The notes beneath the pieces are model-generated. The model ran no database searches and had not been told where the DNA came from. It saw only the letters and a list, made by a program, of their open reading frames with translations. Source: Sphingobium sp. (GTDB lineage: Bacteria > Pseudomonadota > Alphaproteobacteria > Sphingomonadales > Sphingomonadaceae). From it: DNA of 64,000 bases. Positions 51,811 through 60,908 of this stretch are shown piece by piece. The DNA lies in contig JAHFPV010000004.1 of the NCBI GenBank assembly GCA_023266575.1, forward strand, positions 62,001-126,000, read 5' to 3'. Every line of letters starts with the position of its first letter. Positions within the stretch are counted from its first letter, which is position 1. Position numbers and translations under genes: made by a program.

Positions 51811-52340
51811 TCATAGGTCGGCGCTGATGCAGAACGCGTGACATGAACGTGTTTTTAGAATCGCGCTTTGGAAAAGGTTTTAGCAGTTGCGCCGGTGTCA
51901 TTTCGGTCTGATGGCTCTTGCCTACAGGCACCCAGCCCGCTCAAACGCCGCAGATGCTTGCCTTTCGCACAACGCGATACTCGTCGTCAGAATTGGTGTT
52001 CCGAAAATGAACACGCCGCATCAGTGATTTTGAAAACACGTCGAGTCGACACTTGCACAATGCTGTTAGTTAAATTGTGCCAGCGGACTTTGCCCACAAG
52101 GCAGCAGAATTCCTTCGCCCATGGACGCATTATGTCCGGCACACTGAATTCAACGTGTTTTCAGATTCGTGCGCTCTAATCGAACGACATCGCTTGTGCG
52201 TAGTTTCAAAAACGCGAACAAAAGACGAAAATGGCAGAAATGGCCCTGTGAGCCTCTTGGAGCGCATCTGGCCGCTCGGCATATCTCAGGTCACCGTCCG
52301 CCCGAAATGGCGCTCAGAGAGGCTCTGGCGCGGCGTCATT
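51811..52340. other. Non-coding region after repA with dispersed iteron-like motifs
   Basis: A 530-bp stretch without a convincing gene; possible frames start with rare codons and lack known domains. It holds several copies of the motif seen before parA: 51848 (CGTGTTTTTAGAATCG, plus strand), 52026-52040 (minus strand), 52154 (CGTGTTTTCAGATTCG, plus strand) and a weaker minus-strand copy at 52203-52216. They are in both orientations and irregularly spaced. It is a candidate origin or copy-number control region. Confidence 0.5.
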
Positions 52341-53363
52341 TTACGGCTCATCAGACCAAAAATCGTCCATCAGCCAATCTGGCCGCCCATGCGGACGCTG
52401 TGGGACGAATGGCGTCATGCTGACGGGCAAGGCATAACTGCGGTAGCTAGCCTGCCCGGACTGCTCGATCAGCAACCCTTCGTCCACTGCGATGGTCAAT
52501 AATTTGATCGCGCCCGCTGATGTCAGACCTAATGCCTTGGCCACAGAGCCGCTCGATATGCGTGGATGGGCCATGGCTAGACGCAGCACATCCTTCAACC
52601 GACCCGGCCGCCGCCGCCGCTCGACATGCTGCGCCGCCCGCCAGGCATAGGCGCGCAACCGCGTTTCCAGATCGAGATGGGTGCGTGCGCCTATGCTGAT
52701 CGCGTCGAGCCAGAGCCAATCCAGTCGGTCGCCCGTCGCCCGCTTCCATGCAGTTCCAGCGCTGTTCAGCCCCAGCGCGATCAATCCTCCAGCAGAGCCG
52801 GTCCATCGCCCCGGACCCCAACGATCGCCGATCAGCAGGCTGGCGACAAGATCGCCCTGCCCGATTGGCGCATGACGTCGCCAGAGCTGGAACAGTTGCG
52901 CGCCATGGAGCAGGGGCGGGGAGGGGGGGAGTGCCGCGACATCGCGCTGCCATGCAGCAACAGCTAGTAGAATGTCCGCCATATCGCGCCCTGACTGCAA
53001 GGCAGAAGCCGGATCAGTCCCGATCGGCGGGACCACGCCAAGCCAGCGCAGCACCGCCAAGCCGTCATTAAGTAGTGCATCGAGTGTAATCGGTGCGCCG
53101 ACGGCCTGCCGCCAATGACTGAGATCAAAGGCAGAAGTCGAGACAGCACCACGGCCGTCGATCGTAAAATCCTGATCATTGACAGGGCTATTGTCGATCC
53201 GCGCCAGAGCTTGCCGTTCCGCAATAAGCGTGCGAATCCTCCAGGGATAGCGAACCGGGCTGAGCCTGCGCCGCTCCTCCAGCCGTTCCAGCGCCCCTTG
53301 CGCTTCGGCATAGGCAAGGATTAGCCTGTTTCGGCGGTCGAAGCGCGGATCAGCGGGTTGCAT
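52341..53363 (-). CDS. Plasmid-associated HTH protein (DUF1612/RHE_PE00001-like)
   Basis: A 340-residue protein found typically beside alphaproteobacterial plasmid replication genes. The N-terminus has LAYAEAQGALERLEERRRLSP and TLIAERQALARID, the middle YA-rich helices, and the C-terminus a helix-turn-helix (ISSGSVAKALGLTSAGAIKLL). It is similar in layout to DUF1612 family proteins, whose role is not established; a Fic-like or recombinase-accessory role has no support here. It faces repA from the other side and has a strongly AT-rich upstream region. Confidence 0.65.
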   Translation of the reverse strand: MQPADPRFDRRNRLILAYAEAQGALERLEERRRLSPVRYPWRIRTLIAERQALARIDNSPVNDQDFTIDGRGAVSTSAFDLSHWRQAVGAPITLDALLNDGLAVLRWLGVVPPIGTDPASALQSGRDMADILLAVAAWQRDVAALPPSPPLLHGAQLFQLWRRHAPIGQGDLVASLLIGDRWGPGRWTGSAGGLIALGLNSAGTAWKRATGDRLDWLWLDAISIGARTHLDLETRLRAYAWRAAQHVERRRRPGRLKDVLRLAMAHPRISSGSVAKALGLTSAGAIKLLTIAVDEGLLIEQSGQASYRSYALPVSMTPFVPQRPHGRPDWLMDDFWSDEP

Positions 53364-53585
53364 AGCGGCAATTTCACCAAATATATTGGATAGAATAAAT
53401 TATATAAAACAATGACCTTATGAGTTAGATTAAACAATATACTCTATATAGCAAGTCCACTCCTATGCCACCTCTCGTGGGCCGACCGCCCATCGCTGGG
53501 TCGATCCTTCATCGCCCGCGTTGACGCATAGCCACGCGGTGGCCAAACCACCGTCCATGTTGCCACCCGCCCGAAAGCTGACATC
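53364..53585. promoter_or_regulatory. AT-rich divergent region beside the DUF1612-like gene
   Basis: A 222-bp gap between the minus-strand DUF1612-like gene and the plus-strand aldehyde dehydrogenase gene. The part at 53375-53455 is very AT-rich (ATATATTGG, TAAATTATATAAAAC, TACTCTATATAG) against a GC-rich background. It probably holds promoters in both directions and may be curved or low-melting DNA linked to the origin. No dyad of convincing length was found. Confidence 0.4.
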
Positions 53586-55034
53586 ATGACCATCGCCCTT
53601 GCCGATCCATCGCTGCTCCGCGACCAGTGCCTGATCGACGGCGCCTGGACCGGGGTGCCGACCATTCCCGTGACCGACCCGGCGACCGGCGCGACCATCG
53701 CCTCGATCCCCGATCTGGGCGTGAGCGATACCCACGCTGCCATCGCCGCTGCCGATGCGGCGCTTCCGGCATGGCGGGCGAAAACAGCGGCGGAGCGCGC
53801 ACGTATCCTGCGCCGCTGGTTCGACCTGCTGATCGCGCATCAGGATGACCTGGCCATGATCCTGACCCGCGAACAGGGCAAGGCGCTGGCCGAGGCCAAA
53901 GGCGAGATCGCCTATGCCGCCAGCTTCGTCGAATGGTTCGCGGAAGAAACCAAGCGCGTCTATGGCGAGATCATCCCGTCCCACCGCGCCGACAGCCGCA
54001 TCGTCGTCATCAAACAGCCGGTCGGCGTCGTCGCCGCGATCACCCCCTGGAACTTCCCCGCCGCGATGATCACGCGCAAGGCCGCCCCGGCGCTGGCGGC
54101 GGGCTGCACCATGGTGCTGAAACCTGCGACCCAAACCCCGCTGACCGCGCTTGCGCTGGCCGTGCTGGCGGAGCGGGCAGGGGTGCCGGCGGGGGTGTTC
54201 AATGTCGTTACGGGATCGTCACGCATTATCGGCGGCGAACTCACCGCCAATCCGCTGGTGCGCAAACTGAGCTTCACGGGATCGACCGAGGTCGGCCGCA
54301 CATTGATGGCGCAGTGCGCGCCGACCATGAAGAAATTGTCGATGGAACTGGGCGGCAATGCGCCCTTCATCGTCTTTGCCGACGCCGATCTCGATGCCGC
54401 AGTCGAAGGGGCAATAGCGTCCAAATATCGCAACAGCGGCCAGACCTGTGTGTGCGTCAACCGCATCTTCGTCCAGCGCGAAATAGCCCCGGCTTTCGAA
54501 CAGAAACTGACCGAAGCCGTCGCAAAGCTTAAAGTGGGACCTGGCACCGATGCGGGTGTCACCCAGGGACCGCTGATCGATGACAAGGCCGTCGAGAAGG
54601 TCGAGGAGCATGTCGCCGACGCCCTGAACAAAGGCGCGCGGCTGGTCAGCGGCGGGCGTCGCCATGCGCTGGGCCACAGCTTCTACGAACCGACCATCAT
54701 TGCAGGCTGCACCCCCGCGATGGCGCTGGCCAGCGAAGAAACATTCGGCCCGCTCGCCGCGCTCTTCACCTTCGATACGGAGGAAGAGGTGATCGCGATG
54801 GCCAATGATACTGAGGTTGGGCTGGCCGGCTATTTCTACACGCGCGATCTGGCGCGCGCCTGGCGGGTAGGGGAGGCACTGGAGGTTGGCATGGTCGGCA
54901 TCAACACCGGGCTGATCTCGACCGAGGTCGCGCCGTTTGGCGGCATCAAGCAATCGGGCATGGGCCGCGAAGGATCGCGCCATGGTATCGAGGATTATGT
55001 CGAGATCAAATATATGTGCATGGCGGGCATCTAG
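53586..55034 (+). CDS. NAD(P)-dependent semialdehyde dehydrogenase (GabD-like)
   Basis: A 482-residue aldehyde dehydrogenase of the succinate-semialdehyde type. Motifs: REQGKALAEAKGEIAYAASF, AAITPWNFPAAMITRK, catalytic Glu in MELGGNAPFIVFADAD, catalytic Cys in NSGQTCVCVNR, and the closing EVAPFGGIKQSGMGREGSRH. It parallels the enzyme at 17.0 kb but is not identical. In this catabolic block it may oxidise a ring-cleavage-derived semialdehyde rather than succinate semialdehyde itself. The next SDR gene begins 24 bp downstream. Confidence 0.87.
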   Translation: MTIALADPSLLRDQCLIDGAWTGVPTIPVTDPATGATIASIPDLGVSDTHAAIAAADAALPAWRAKTAAERARILRRWFDLLIAHQDDLAMILTREQGKALAEAKGEIAYAASFVEWFAEETKRVYGEIIPSHRADSRIVVIKQPVGVVAAITPWNFPAAMITRKAAPALAAGCTMVLKPATQTPLTALALAVLAERAGVPAGVFNVVTGSSRIIGGELTANPLVRKLSFTGSTEVGRTLMAQCAPTMKKLSMELGGNAPFIVFADADLDAAVEGAIASKYRNSGQTCVCVNRIFVQREIAPAFEQKLTEAVAKLKVGPGTDAGVTQGPLIDDKAVEKVEEHVADALNKGARLVSGGRRHALGHSFYEPTIIAGCTPAMALASEETFGPLAALFTFDTEEEVIAMANDTEVGLAGYFYTRDLARAWRVGEALEVGMVGINTGLISTEVAPFGGIKQSGMGREGSRHGIEDYVEIKYMCMAGI

Positions 55035-55058
55035 GCGGGATCAGAGAAGGGTAGGGCG

Positions 55059-55730
55059 ATGGCAGGCATAGTAGCGGTTACGGGCGCGGCGGGTGCATTG
55101 GGACGCAAGGCGGTCGAGATATTGAGCGCTGCGGGGTGGAGCGTGGTCGGTATCGACCTCGGCGATGTAGCGCCCGATGGCGTTGCATTGGCGCTCGGCG
55201 GCGTGGACCTGACCGATGAGGCGGCTATGACCACAGCGGCCGCGCGGATCGAAGGCGAGCTTGGACGGCTCGACGGGCTGGTCAATATCGCGGGCGGTTT
55301 CGCTTGGGAAACCGTGGCGGATGGCAGCGTCGCGACATGGGACAGGCTCTATGCCATGAACGTCCGCACCGCCCTGATCGCCAGCCGCGCGCTGTTGCCG
55401 CTATTGCGCGCCAATCAGGGGGCGATCGTCAACATCGGCGCGGCGGCATCGGTCAAGGCTGGGGCGGGGATGGGTGCCTATGCCGCATCCAAGTCCGGCG
55501 TCGCGCGCCTGACCGAGGCCCTGGCCGAGGAACTGAAGGACGAAGGCGTGCGCGTGAACGCCATCTTGCCGAGCATCCTCGACACGCCCGCCAACCGCGC
55601 CGACATGCCGGACGCGGATTATGCGAAATGGGTGTCGCCCGCGCAGCTTGCGGGCGTGGTGGCTTTTCTGCTGTCGGCAGACGCCACGCCGATCACAGGC
55701 GCGCTGATCCCGGTAACGGGGCGGGTGTAA
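55059..55730 (+). CDS. Short-chain dehydrogenase/reductase
   Basis: A compact SDR of 223 residues. The cofactor motif is VAVTGAAGALGRKAVEIL, with Asp at the end of beta2 (VGIDLGD) suggesting NAD. The NAG-type motif appears as LVNIAGGFAW, and the catalytic set includes Ser/Ala in NIGAAASVKAGAGMG and Y-A-A-S-K. The Ser position is Ala-rich and hard to place, so activity is not guaranteed. It lies in the same direction as the semialdehyde dehydrogenase and probably belongs to that operon. Confidence 0.85.
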   Translation: MAGIVAVTGAAGALGRKAVEILSAAGWSVVGIDLGDVAPDGVALALGGVDLTDEAAMTTAAARIEGELGRLDGLVNIAGGFAWETVADGSVATWDRLYAMNVRTALIASRALLPLLRANQGAIVNIGAAASVKAGAGMGAYAASKSGVARLTEALAEELKDEGVRVNAILPSILDTPANRADMPDADYAKWVSPAQLAGVVAFLLSADATPITGALIPVTGRV

Positions 55731-55733
55731 TGC

Positions 55734-56579
55734 TTACCCCGCCTGCCGGTCTGCAAAGGCGAACACCGCGTCGTTGAATGCATCATTGGCGTCGCCCGCC
55801 ACCATATGGTGGGCGCCGTCGATATGGACATAGTCGGCGTGCGGCACCATTTCCATGAAGGCCCGCGCGCCTTCTTCGGTGACGATACGGCTGCGCCCGC
55901 CCCGGATCAGCAGTGTGGGGATGGTCAGGCCACGCGCCGCGCTTTCCATCACGGTTGGTCCCTCGGCATGTTGCTTCACGTCCGCGCCCATCGACATGAA
56001 GGCCGGGTCCCAATGCCAGTACCAGCGATCACCCCGCTGGCGCAGATTCTTGGCCAGCCCCTTGCTGCTGCGCGGCTTGTCGCGATGGGGGAGATAGGCG
56101 GACACGGCGTCCGCTGCCTCCTCAATCGAGGCGAAGCCGTCCGCACCCGCGCTCATGAAAGCTATCACCTCGTTCGCGCCTTCCATGTCGACATGGGCGG
56201 TAATGTCCACCAGCACCAGCGCGCGCAGTGCAGTCGGGTCCGCCGCCGCCACCATCATCCCGACGATGCCGCCCAGCGACGCGCCCACCACCACCGGCGG
56301 TCGCTCCAACTGCGTCAGCACGGCGCGCAGATCGTCGGCAAACAGGTCGAGATCATAGCGCCCGTCCGGCGACCAATCGCTGTCGCCATGGCCGCGCAAA
56401 TCCAGGCTGATCGCGCGAAAACCATGCCGCGCGGCCTCCACCAGCGCCTTGCCCCAACTTTGCCGCGTCTGCCCGCTGCCATGCAGAAACAATAAAGGTT
56501 GCCCGTCCACAGGGCCGGTCGCATCGGCAGCCAGGTCCAGGCCTGCGCCGCGCAGGGTCAGTCGTTCGATCGCGCTCAT
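55734..56579 (-). CDS. Alpha/beta hydrolase
   Basis: A 281-residue alpha/beta hydrolase. The oxyanion region is LLFLHGSGQTRQSWGKAL, the strand RAISLDLRGHGDSD is typical, the nucleophile elbow is GASLGGIVG (Ser), and the His is in HIDGAHHMVAGD. It probably cleaves an ester, lactone or C-C bond of a ring-cleavage product; a lactone from the Baeyer-Villiger enzyme encoded nearby would be a logical substrate. It is followed on the same strand by an SDR gene (upstream in transcription) and shares no overlap with it. Confidence 0.87.
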   Translation of the reverse strand: MSAIERLTLRGAGLDLAADATGPVDGQPLLFLHGSGQTRQSWGKALVEAARHGFRAISLDLRGHGDSDWSPDGRYDLDLFADDLRAVLTQLERPPVVVGASLGGIVGMMVAAADPTALRALVLVDITAHVDMEGANEVIAFMSAGADGFASIEEAADAVSAYLPHRDKPRSSKGLAKNLRQRGDRWYWHWDPAFMSMGADVKQHAEGPTVMESAARGLTIPTLLIRGGRSRIVTEEGARAFMEMVPHADYVHIDGAHHMVAGDANDAFNDAVFAFADRQAG

Positions 56580-56589
56580 GGCACTGGCT

Positions 56590-57435
56590 TTACGCCTTTA
56601 TCGCCGCGCGGAAATCCTCATTCTTCAGGAACAGCGACGTATTGTCCGCCCCCAAATGGGTCCATTTCAGGTTCAGCCCGCCATCGACAAGGATGGTCTG
56701 CCCGGTGATATAGCTCGACAGGTCGGACAGCAGGAAAGCGATGGCCCCGGCCTGCTCCTCCGGCTGGGCGCGGCGGCCCATGGCGATGGCGGCCTGATCG
56801 CGGGCGACATCCTCGTCAATATAGGCACCCGATCCCGGCGTGATCGTGGTGCCGGGGGCCACCGTGTTGACGCGAATATTGTCGAGCGCCAACTCGGTCG
56901 CCAGCGTGCGCGTCGCTGCAACGATCGCCGCCTTCGCCGTGCCATAGGCGATATGATAGGGGGCCGTGTTCAGCCCGCTGATCGAGGACACGCCAACGAT
57001 CGCGCCCGGATTGCCCCGCGCGCGCAGCTCCCGCGCCACCGCCTGGCTCATGAAGAACATCGTTTCCAGATTTTGCTCGAACAGCGCGCGCCAGTCCGCC
57101 CGCGTCACCCGTTCCGCCCGCATCCAGGTCTGCGGCGCGGCCCCGCCTGCGACATTGGCCAAGCCATAGAGGGTGCCGGGCGCGGCCAGCGCCGCCTCCA
57201 TCACCTTCGACACACCCTCGTCCGTGCCAACGTCGGCAATCACCGGCACAATCGCCAACCCTTCCGCAATCAGCGGCGCGATATGCGCGTCGAACTTGGC
57301 CTGCGTCCGTCCGGCGGCGATCACGGTGGCACCCGCCTGCGCCAGCATCCTGGTCGTCGCGGTGCCGATGCCGCCGCCGGCGGCGCCGGTGACGATGATC
57401 GTGCGCCCCTCAAAACTCATTAGCGGTTGCGCCAT
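56590..57435 (-). CDS. Short-chain dehydrogenase/reductase
   Basis: A 281-residue classical SDR: IIVTGAAGGGIGTATTRML (cofactor), AGRTQAK, NVAGGAAP, Ser in VGVSSISGLNTAPYHI, and Y-G-T-A-K. Catalytic residues are complete. ATG 57435 has GAGAGGA about 8 bp upstream; a longer reading frame is unlikely. It is transcribed just ahead of the hydrolase gene and diverges from the monooxygenase gene. It probably oxidises an alcohol to the ketone that the Baeyer-Villiger enzyme uses, inferred from order only. Confidence 0.87.
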   Translation of the reverse strand: MAQPLMSFEGRTIIVTGAAGGGIGTATTRMLAQAGATVIAAGRTQAKFDAHIAPLIAEGLAIVPVIADVGTDEGVSKVMEAALAAPGTLYGLANVAGGAAPQTWMRAERVTRADWRALFEQNLETMFFMSQAVARELRARGNPGAIVGVSSISGLNTAPYHIAYGTAKAAIVAATRTLATELALDNIRVNTVAPGTTITPGSGAYIDEDVARDQAAIAMGRRAQPEEQAGAIAFLLSDLSSYITGQTILVDGGLNLKWTHLGADNTSLFLKNEDFRAAIKA

Positions 57436-57601
57436 GCTCTGTCCTCTCATTCTCTTGTCGGTCGCGGTTCTAGCGCGAGGCGAGGCGGGCAAAACAGGGG
57501 CGGCGCGAAAAGATCGCCACAGCGCTAACCGGGCGCTCTGCGTTGCAAATGAACAGTAGTGTTGATTAACTCCCGGCAACGATCGAATCCATGGAGCGGA
57601 T
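57436..57601. promoter_or_regulatory. Divergent promoter region, SDR/hydrolase versus monooxygenase operon
   Basis: A 166-bp gap with divergent starts on both sides. A TTGCAA at about 57543 and GTTGATTAAC downstream might form plus-strand promoter elements at a poor match. No operator was identified. No regulator gene is adjacent; the AraC-type gene at 44.7 kb is the nearest catabolic regulator. Confidence 0.35.
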
Positions 57602-59431
57602 ATGAGTTGCAAGCCCACGCGGACGCCAGCGCCCGATACATTCGATATCCCTGCGCTGCGCGAAAAATATCGCGAGGAGCGCGACAAGCGGCTGCGCGGC
57701 GACGGGCAGGGGCAATATCAGCCCACGACCGACGACACGACCCACAGCTATGACGAGGATCCCCATCAGCCCGTCGTTCCGCGCGATCGGATCGTCGAGG
57801 AACTGGACGTGCTGGTGCTGGGCGCGGGCTTTGCCGGCGTGCTGGCGAGCTATCATCTGACCAAACAGGGCGTCACCAATTTCCGCAATATCGACCATGC
57901 CGGCGACTTTGGCGGGGTCTGGTACTGGAACCGCTATCCCGGCATCCAGTGCGATAATGACGCCTATTGCTATCTGCCGCTGCTCGAAGAAACCGGCTTC
58001 ATGCCGTCCAAGAAATTCGCCGATGGCGCGGAAATTCAGGGTTATATCAAGCAGATCGCGCAGACATTCGGCTTTCACGACCGCGCCCTGTTCCACACCC
58101 TCATCACCGCGCTGAAATGGGATGAGGGCATTCAGCGCTGGCGCGTCGCCACCAGCCGGGGCGACGAATTCCGCGCCCGCTTCGTCATCATGGGCTGCGG
58201 CGTCCTCAACATGCCCAAGCTGCCGGGGATCGAAGGGATCAACCAGTATAAGGGCAAGATTTTCCACACCGCCCGCTGGGACTATGGCTATACTGGCGGC
58301 AGTTACGAAAATCCTGTGCTGGACAGGCTGGGCGACAAGCGCGTCGCCATCCTTGGCACGGGTGCCACCGCGATCCAGGCGGTGCCGCATCTCGCCCGCT
58401 ACGCCGAGCAACTCTACGTCATCCAGCGCACGCCTTCGACCGTGGACGAACGGCCCAATCCGCCGACCGATCCCGACTGGGCGGAATCGCTGCAACCGGG
58501 CTGGCAGGCGGAGCGGCAGGCCAATTTCCACCGCGCCGCGATGGAATTTTTCATGCCCGGCGAACAGGATCTGATCTGCGACATCTGGACCGAAATCGCG
58601 CGCAACCTCCACGCCGAGCTGGAAGCCGAAGGCTGGCCGCAACTCTCGCCTGAAGAATTTATGGCCCGGCGCGAAGTGGTGGATTATCGCGTCATGGAAC
58701 GGCTGCGCGCGCGCGTCGATGAGATGGTGAAGGACGAGGCGACCGCCGCCTCGCTCAAGCCTTGGTATCGTTTCCTGTGCAAGCGCCCGCTGTCCAGCAA
58801 CGATTTTTACGCGGCCTTCAACCAGCCCAATGTGAAGCTGATCGACGTCGCGGATTCGCGCGGGCTGGAACGGATGACGGAAAAGGGCTTCGTGTCGAAC
58901 GGCGTCGAATATGAAGTCGATGCGATGATCTTCGCCAGCGGTTTTGAAGTCACCAGCGACCTCAAGCGGCGCTGGGGCATCGACGTGGTGGAGGGGCGGG
59001 GCGGCCTGTCCATCTACGATCATTGGGCTGATGGTCCGCTGACCCTGCACGGCACCATGACCCATGGTTTCCCCAACCAGTTCTTCATCGGCTATATTCA
59101 GGGCGGCCTCAATGCCAGCGTCACCGAACAGTTCGGGCGGCAGGCGCAGCATATCGCCCACATCATCCATGCGACGATGGAAAAGGGCGCAAGCTCGGTC
59201 GAAACCAGCAGGGAAGCGCAGGACGCCTATGTCCAGCATTTTCACGAGGTGGAATATGACACCTCCGCTTTCCAGATCGAATGCACCCCCAGCTACTTCA
59301 CCAATGAAGGACAGGTAAAAGCCCCCTGGGCGCTGTTCCGCAGCTACGGGCCGGGCTGGGCTGCGTTCCAGACCTTGCTGGAGGAGTGGCGCGCAAAGGG
59401 CGATCTGGCGGGCATGGAGTTGCGGTCATGA
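57602..59431 (+). CDS. Flavin-dependent Baeyer-Villiger-type monooxygenase
   Basis: A 609-residue FAD/NADPH monooxygenase that inserts oxygen beside a ketone, giving an ester or lactone. The FAD fold is LDVLVLGAGFAGVLASYHL, then GDFGGVWYWNRYPG. The type I BVMO fingerprint appears as YKGKIFHTARWD (F/Y-x-G-x3-H-x3-W-P/D form). The NADPH fold is VAILGTGATAIQAVPHL, and a second conserved Asp-rich DAMIFASGFE lies later. An N-terminal extension of about 65 residues is present, as in phenylacetone monooxygenase relatives. GGAG precedes ATG 57602. Confidence 0.92.
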   Translation: MSCKPTRTPAPDTFDIPALREKYREERDKRLRGDGQGQYQPTTDDTTHSYDEDPHQPVVPRDRIVEELDVLVLGAGFAGVLASYHLTKQGVTNFRNIDHAGDFGGVWYWNRYPGIQCDNDAYCYLPLLEETGFMPSKKFADGAEIQGYIKQIAQTFGFHDRALFHTLITALKWDEGIQRWRVATSRGDEFRARFVIMGCGVLNMPKLPGIEGINQYKGKIFHTARWDYGYTGGSYENPVLDRLGDKRVAILGTGATAIQAVPHLARYAEQLYVIQRTPSTVDERPNPPTDPDWAESLQPGWQAERQANFHRAAMEFFMPGEQDLICDIWTEIARNLHAELEAEGWPQLSPEEFMARREVVDYRVMERLRARVDEMVKDEATAASLKPWYRFLCKRPLSSNDFYAAFNQPNVKLIDVADSRGLERMTEKGFVSNGVEYEVDAMIFASGFEVTSDLKRRWGIDVVEGRGGLSIYDHWADGPLTLHGTMTHGFPNQFFIGYIQGGLNASVTEQFGRQAQHIAHIIHATMEKGASSVETSREAQDAYVQHFHEVEYDTSAFQIECTPSYFTNEGQVKAPWALFRSYGPGWAAFQTLLEEWRAKGDLAGMELRS

Positions 59432-59531
59432 TCGCCGGGGGGATGATGTCACCGCGCGTCCCGCTTTCACTTGGGTCAAGCCTGTCTGTCGCGATATTCG
59501 GACGCGCGGGATCAGGATGCGAGAGGATGGC

Positions 59532-60908
59532 ATGAATAGCCCGACCAACATCGATGTGGACGATCTGACCAAGCCACTGACCTATCCGACCGAGGGGTTC
59601 CTGTCGAAGGACTATGCGGCGGCGGAGAAGGAATATCTGTGGCCAAAGGTCTGGCAGATGGCGTGCCGGGTCGAAGAATTACCGAACGTCGGCGACTGGC
59701 TTACCTATAATATCTGCGACGATTCGATCATCATCGTGCGCACCGCGCCAGACCGGCTGAAGGCCTATTTCAACGTCTGCCCGCATCGCGGCCGTCAGCT
59801 GGTCAATACGCCTGACACCGTCCATTCGGTGCGCGGCAACGGACGCAGGAATTTCATCTGCGGCTTCCACGGCTGGACCTTCGATATCGAAGGCGACAAC
59901 ACCTATATTCTCGATCCGCAGGACTGGCAGGGCGCATTGACGCCCGACTGCACCCATTTGTCGGAGGTCAAGGTCGACACATGGGGCGGCTGGGTCTGGG
60001 TCCATATGGATATGGATGCAGAGCCGCTGGACGCATTTCTGGGCGATGCCGGGCGCATATTGTCGCATTTCGAACTGGACAAGATGCGCTACAAATGGCG
60101 CAAATGGGTCGTCTATCCGGCCAACTGGAAGACCGCGCTCGAAGCGTTCATGGAACCCTATCATGTCGCTGGCACCCATAGCCAGCTGCTCGCTTATGGT
60201 GACTATTACGCCTATAGCGCCGCCTATGGCCTGCACGGCGTCAGCGGCTTCGACCAGCGCGACCCGGCCTTCAGCATGAGCCAGAGCAGCAGCGTGACTC
60301 GCGCGGGCAAGGGCGACGATCCGCGCCGCTCGACTTACGAACTGATCCGCGAAAATTACGAAACGCTCAACTATGCGGCCTCTACCGAGACGCTGGTCAA
60401 TGCCGCCAGCCGCCTGGTCGACGAACTGCCCGAAGGCACGCCGCCTGCCGATGTCATCGCCCACTGGATGAAGTCGGCCAAGGCTGACGATGCGGCGCGC
60501 GGCGTCATCTGGCCGGAAATTCCGCCCGAAATCATGTCGGAAGCGGGCCTTGCCTGGAACATCTTTCCCAACATGTCGGTGCTGCACGGGATCACCTTCG
60601 CGCTTTGCTATCGCACGCGCCCCTATGGCGACGATCCCAATATGTGCATTTTTGAATCCTACGCGATCGAGCGTTTCCCTGAAGGGGAAGAACCGCAGAC
60701 GCAATGGGACAATGCGCCCGCGACCGCCGAAGGCTGGGGCGCTGTCTTGGCGCAGGATTTTTCCAACATGGAATGGGTGCAGAAGGGGATGAAGTCGCGC
60801 GGTTTCCGCGGGCCGCTGCCCAATCCGCATCAGGAACGCAAGATCACCAATTTTCACCGCAACCTAGCCGCGTACATGGGTACGGGCGCACCGAGGCACC
60901 TGAAATGA
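59532..60908 (+). CDS. Rieske non-haem iron oxygenase alpha subunit
   Basis: A 458-residue oxygenase component. Rieske ligands are Cys83-x-His85 (CPHRG) and Cys110-x2-His113 (CGFHGW). The 24-residue distance between the pairs is longer than the usual 15-17, so a loop is inserted (NTPDTVHSVRGNG). The mononuclear iron site is in FMEPYHVAGTHSQL (two His). No small beta subunit or ferredoxin gene is adjacent, so the reductase partner is elsewhere. GAGAGGA precedes ATG 59532. It overlaps the ThDP enzyme gene by ATGA. Confidence 0.9.
   Translation: MNSPTNIDVDDLTKPLTYPTEGFLSKDYAAAEKEYLWPKVWQMACRVEELPNVGDWLTYNICDDSIIIVRTAPDRLKAYFNVCPHRGRQLVNTPDTVHSVRGNGRRNFICGFHGWTFDIEGDNTYILDPQDWQGALTPDCTHLSEVKVDTWGGWVWVHMDMDAEPLDAFLGDAGRILSHFELDKMRYKWRKWVVYPANWKTALEAFMEPYHVAGTHSQLLAYGDYYAYSAAYGLHGVSGFDQRDPAFSMSQSSSVTRAGKGDDPRRSTYELIRENYETLNYAASTETLVNAASRLVDELPEGTPPADVIAHWMKSAKADDAARGVIWPEIPPEIMSEAGLAWNIFPNMSVLHGITFALCYRTRPYGDDPNMCIFESYAIERFPEGEEPQTQWDNAPATAEGWGAVLAQDFSNMEWVQKGMKSRGFRGPLPNPHQERKITNFHRNLAAYMGTGAPRHLK

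Noticed and set aside
51868-52179. Small plus-strand frame after repA
   Set aside because: No ribosome site, non-ATG start and no similarity; it runs through iteron-like motifs.
52077-52502. Plus-strand frame overlapping the DUF1612-like gene
   Set aside because: Starts with GTG without a ribosome site and overlaps the opposite gene; no domain seen.
57566-59245. 559-codon frame antisense to the Baeyer-Villiger monooxygenase
   Set aside because: The monooxygenase has every family motif; this frame has none.
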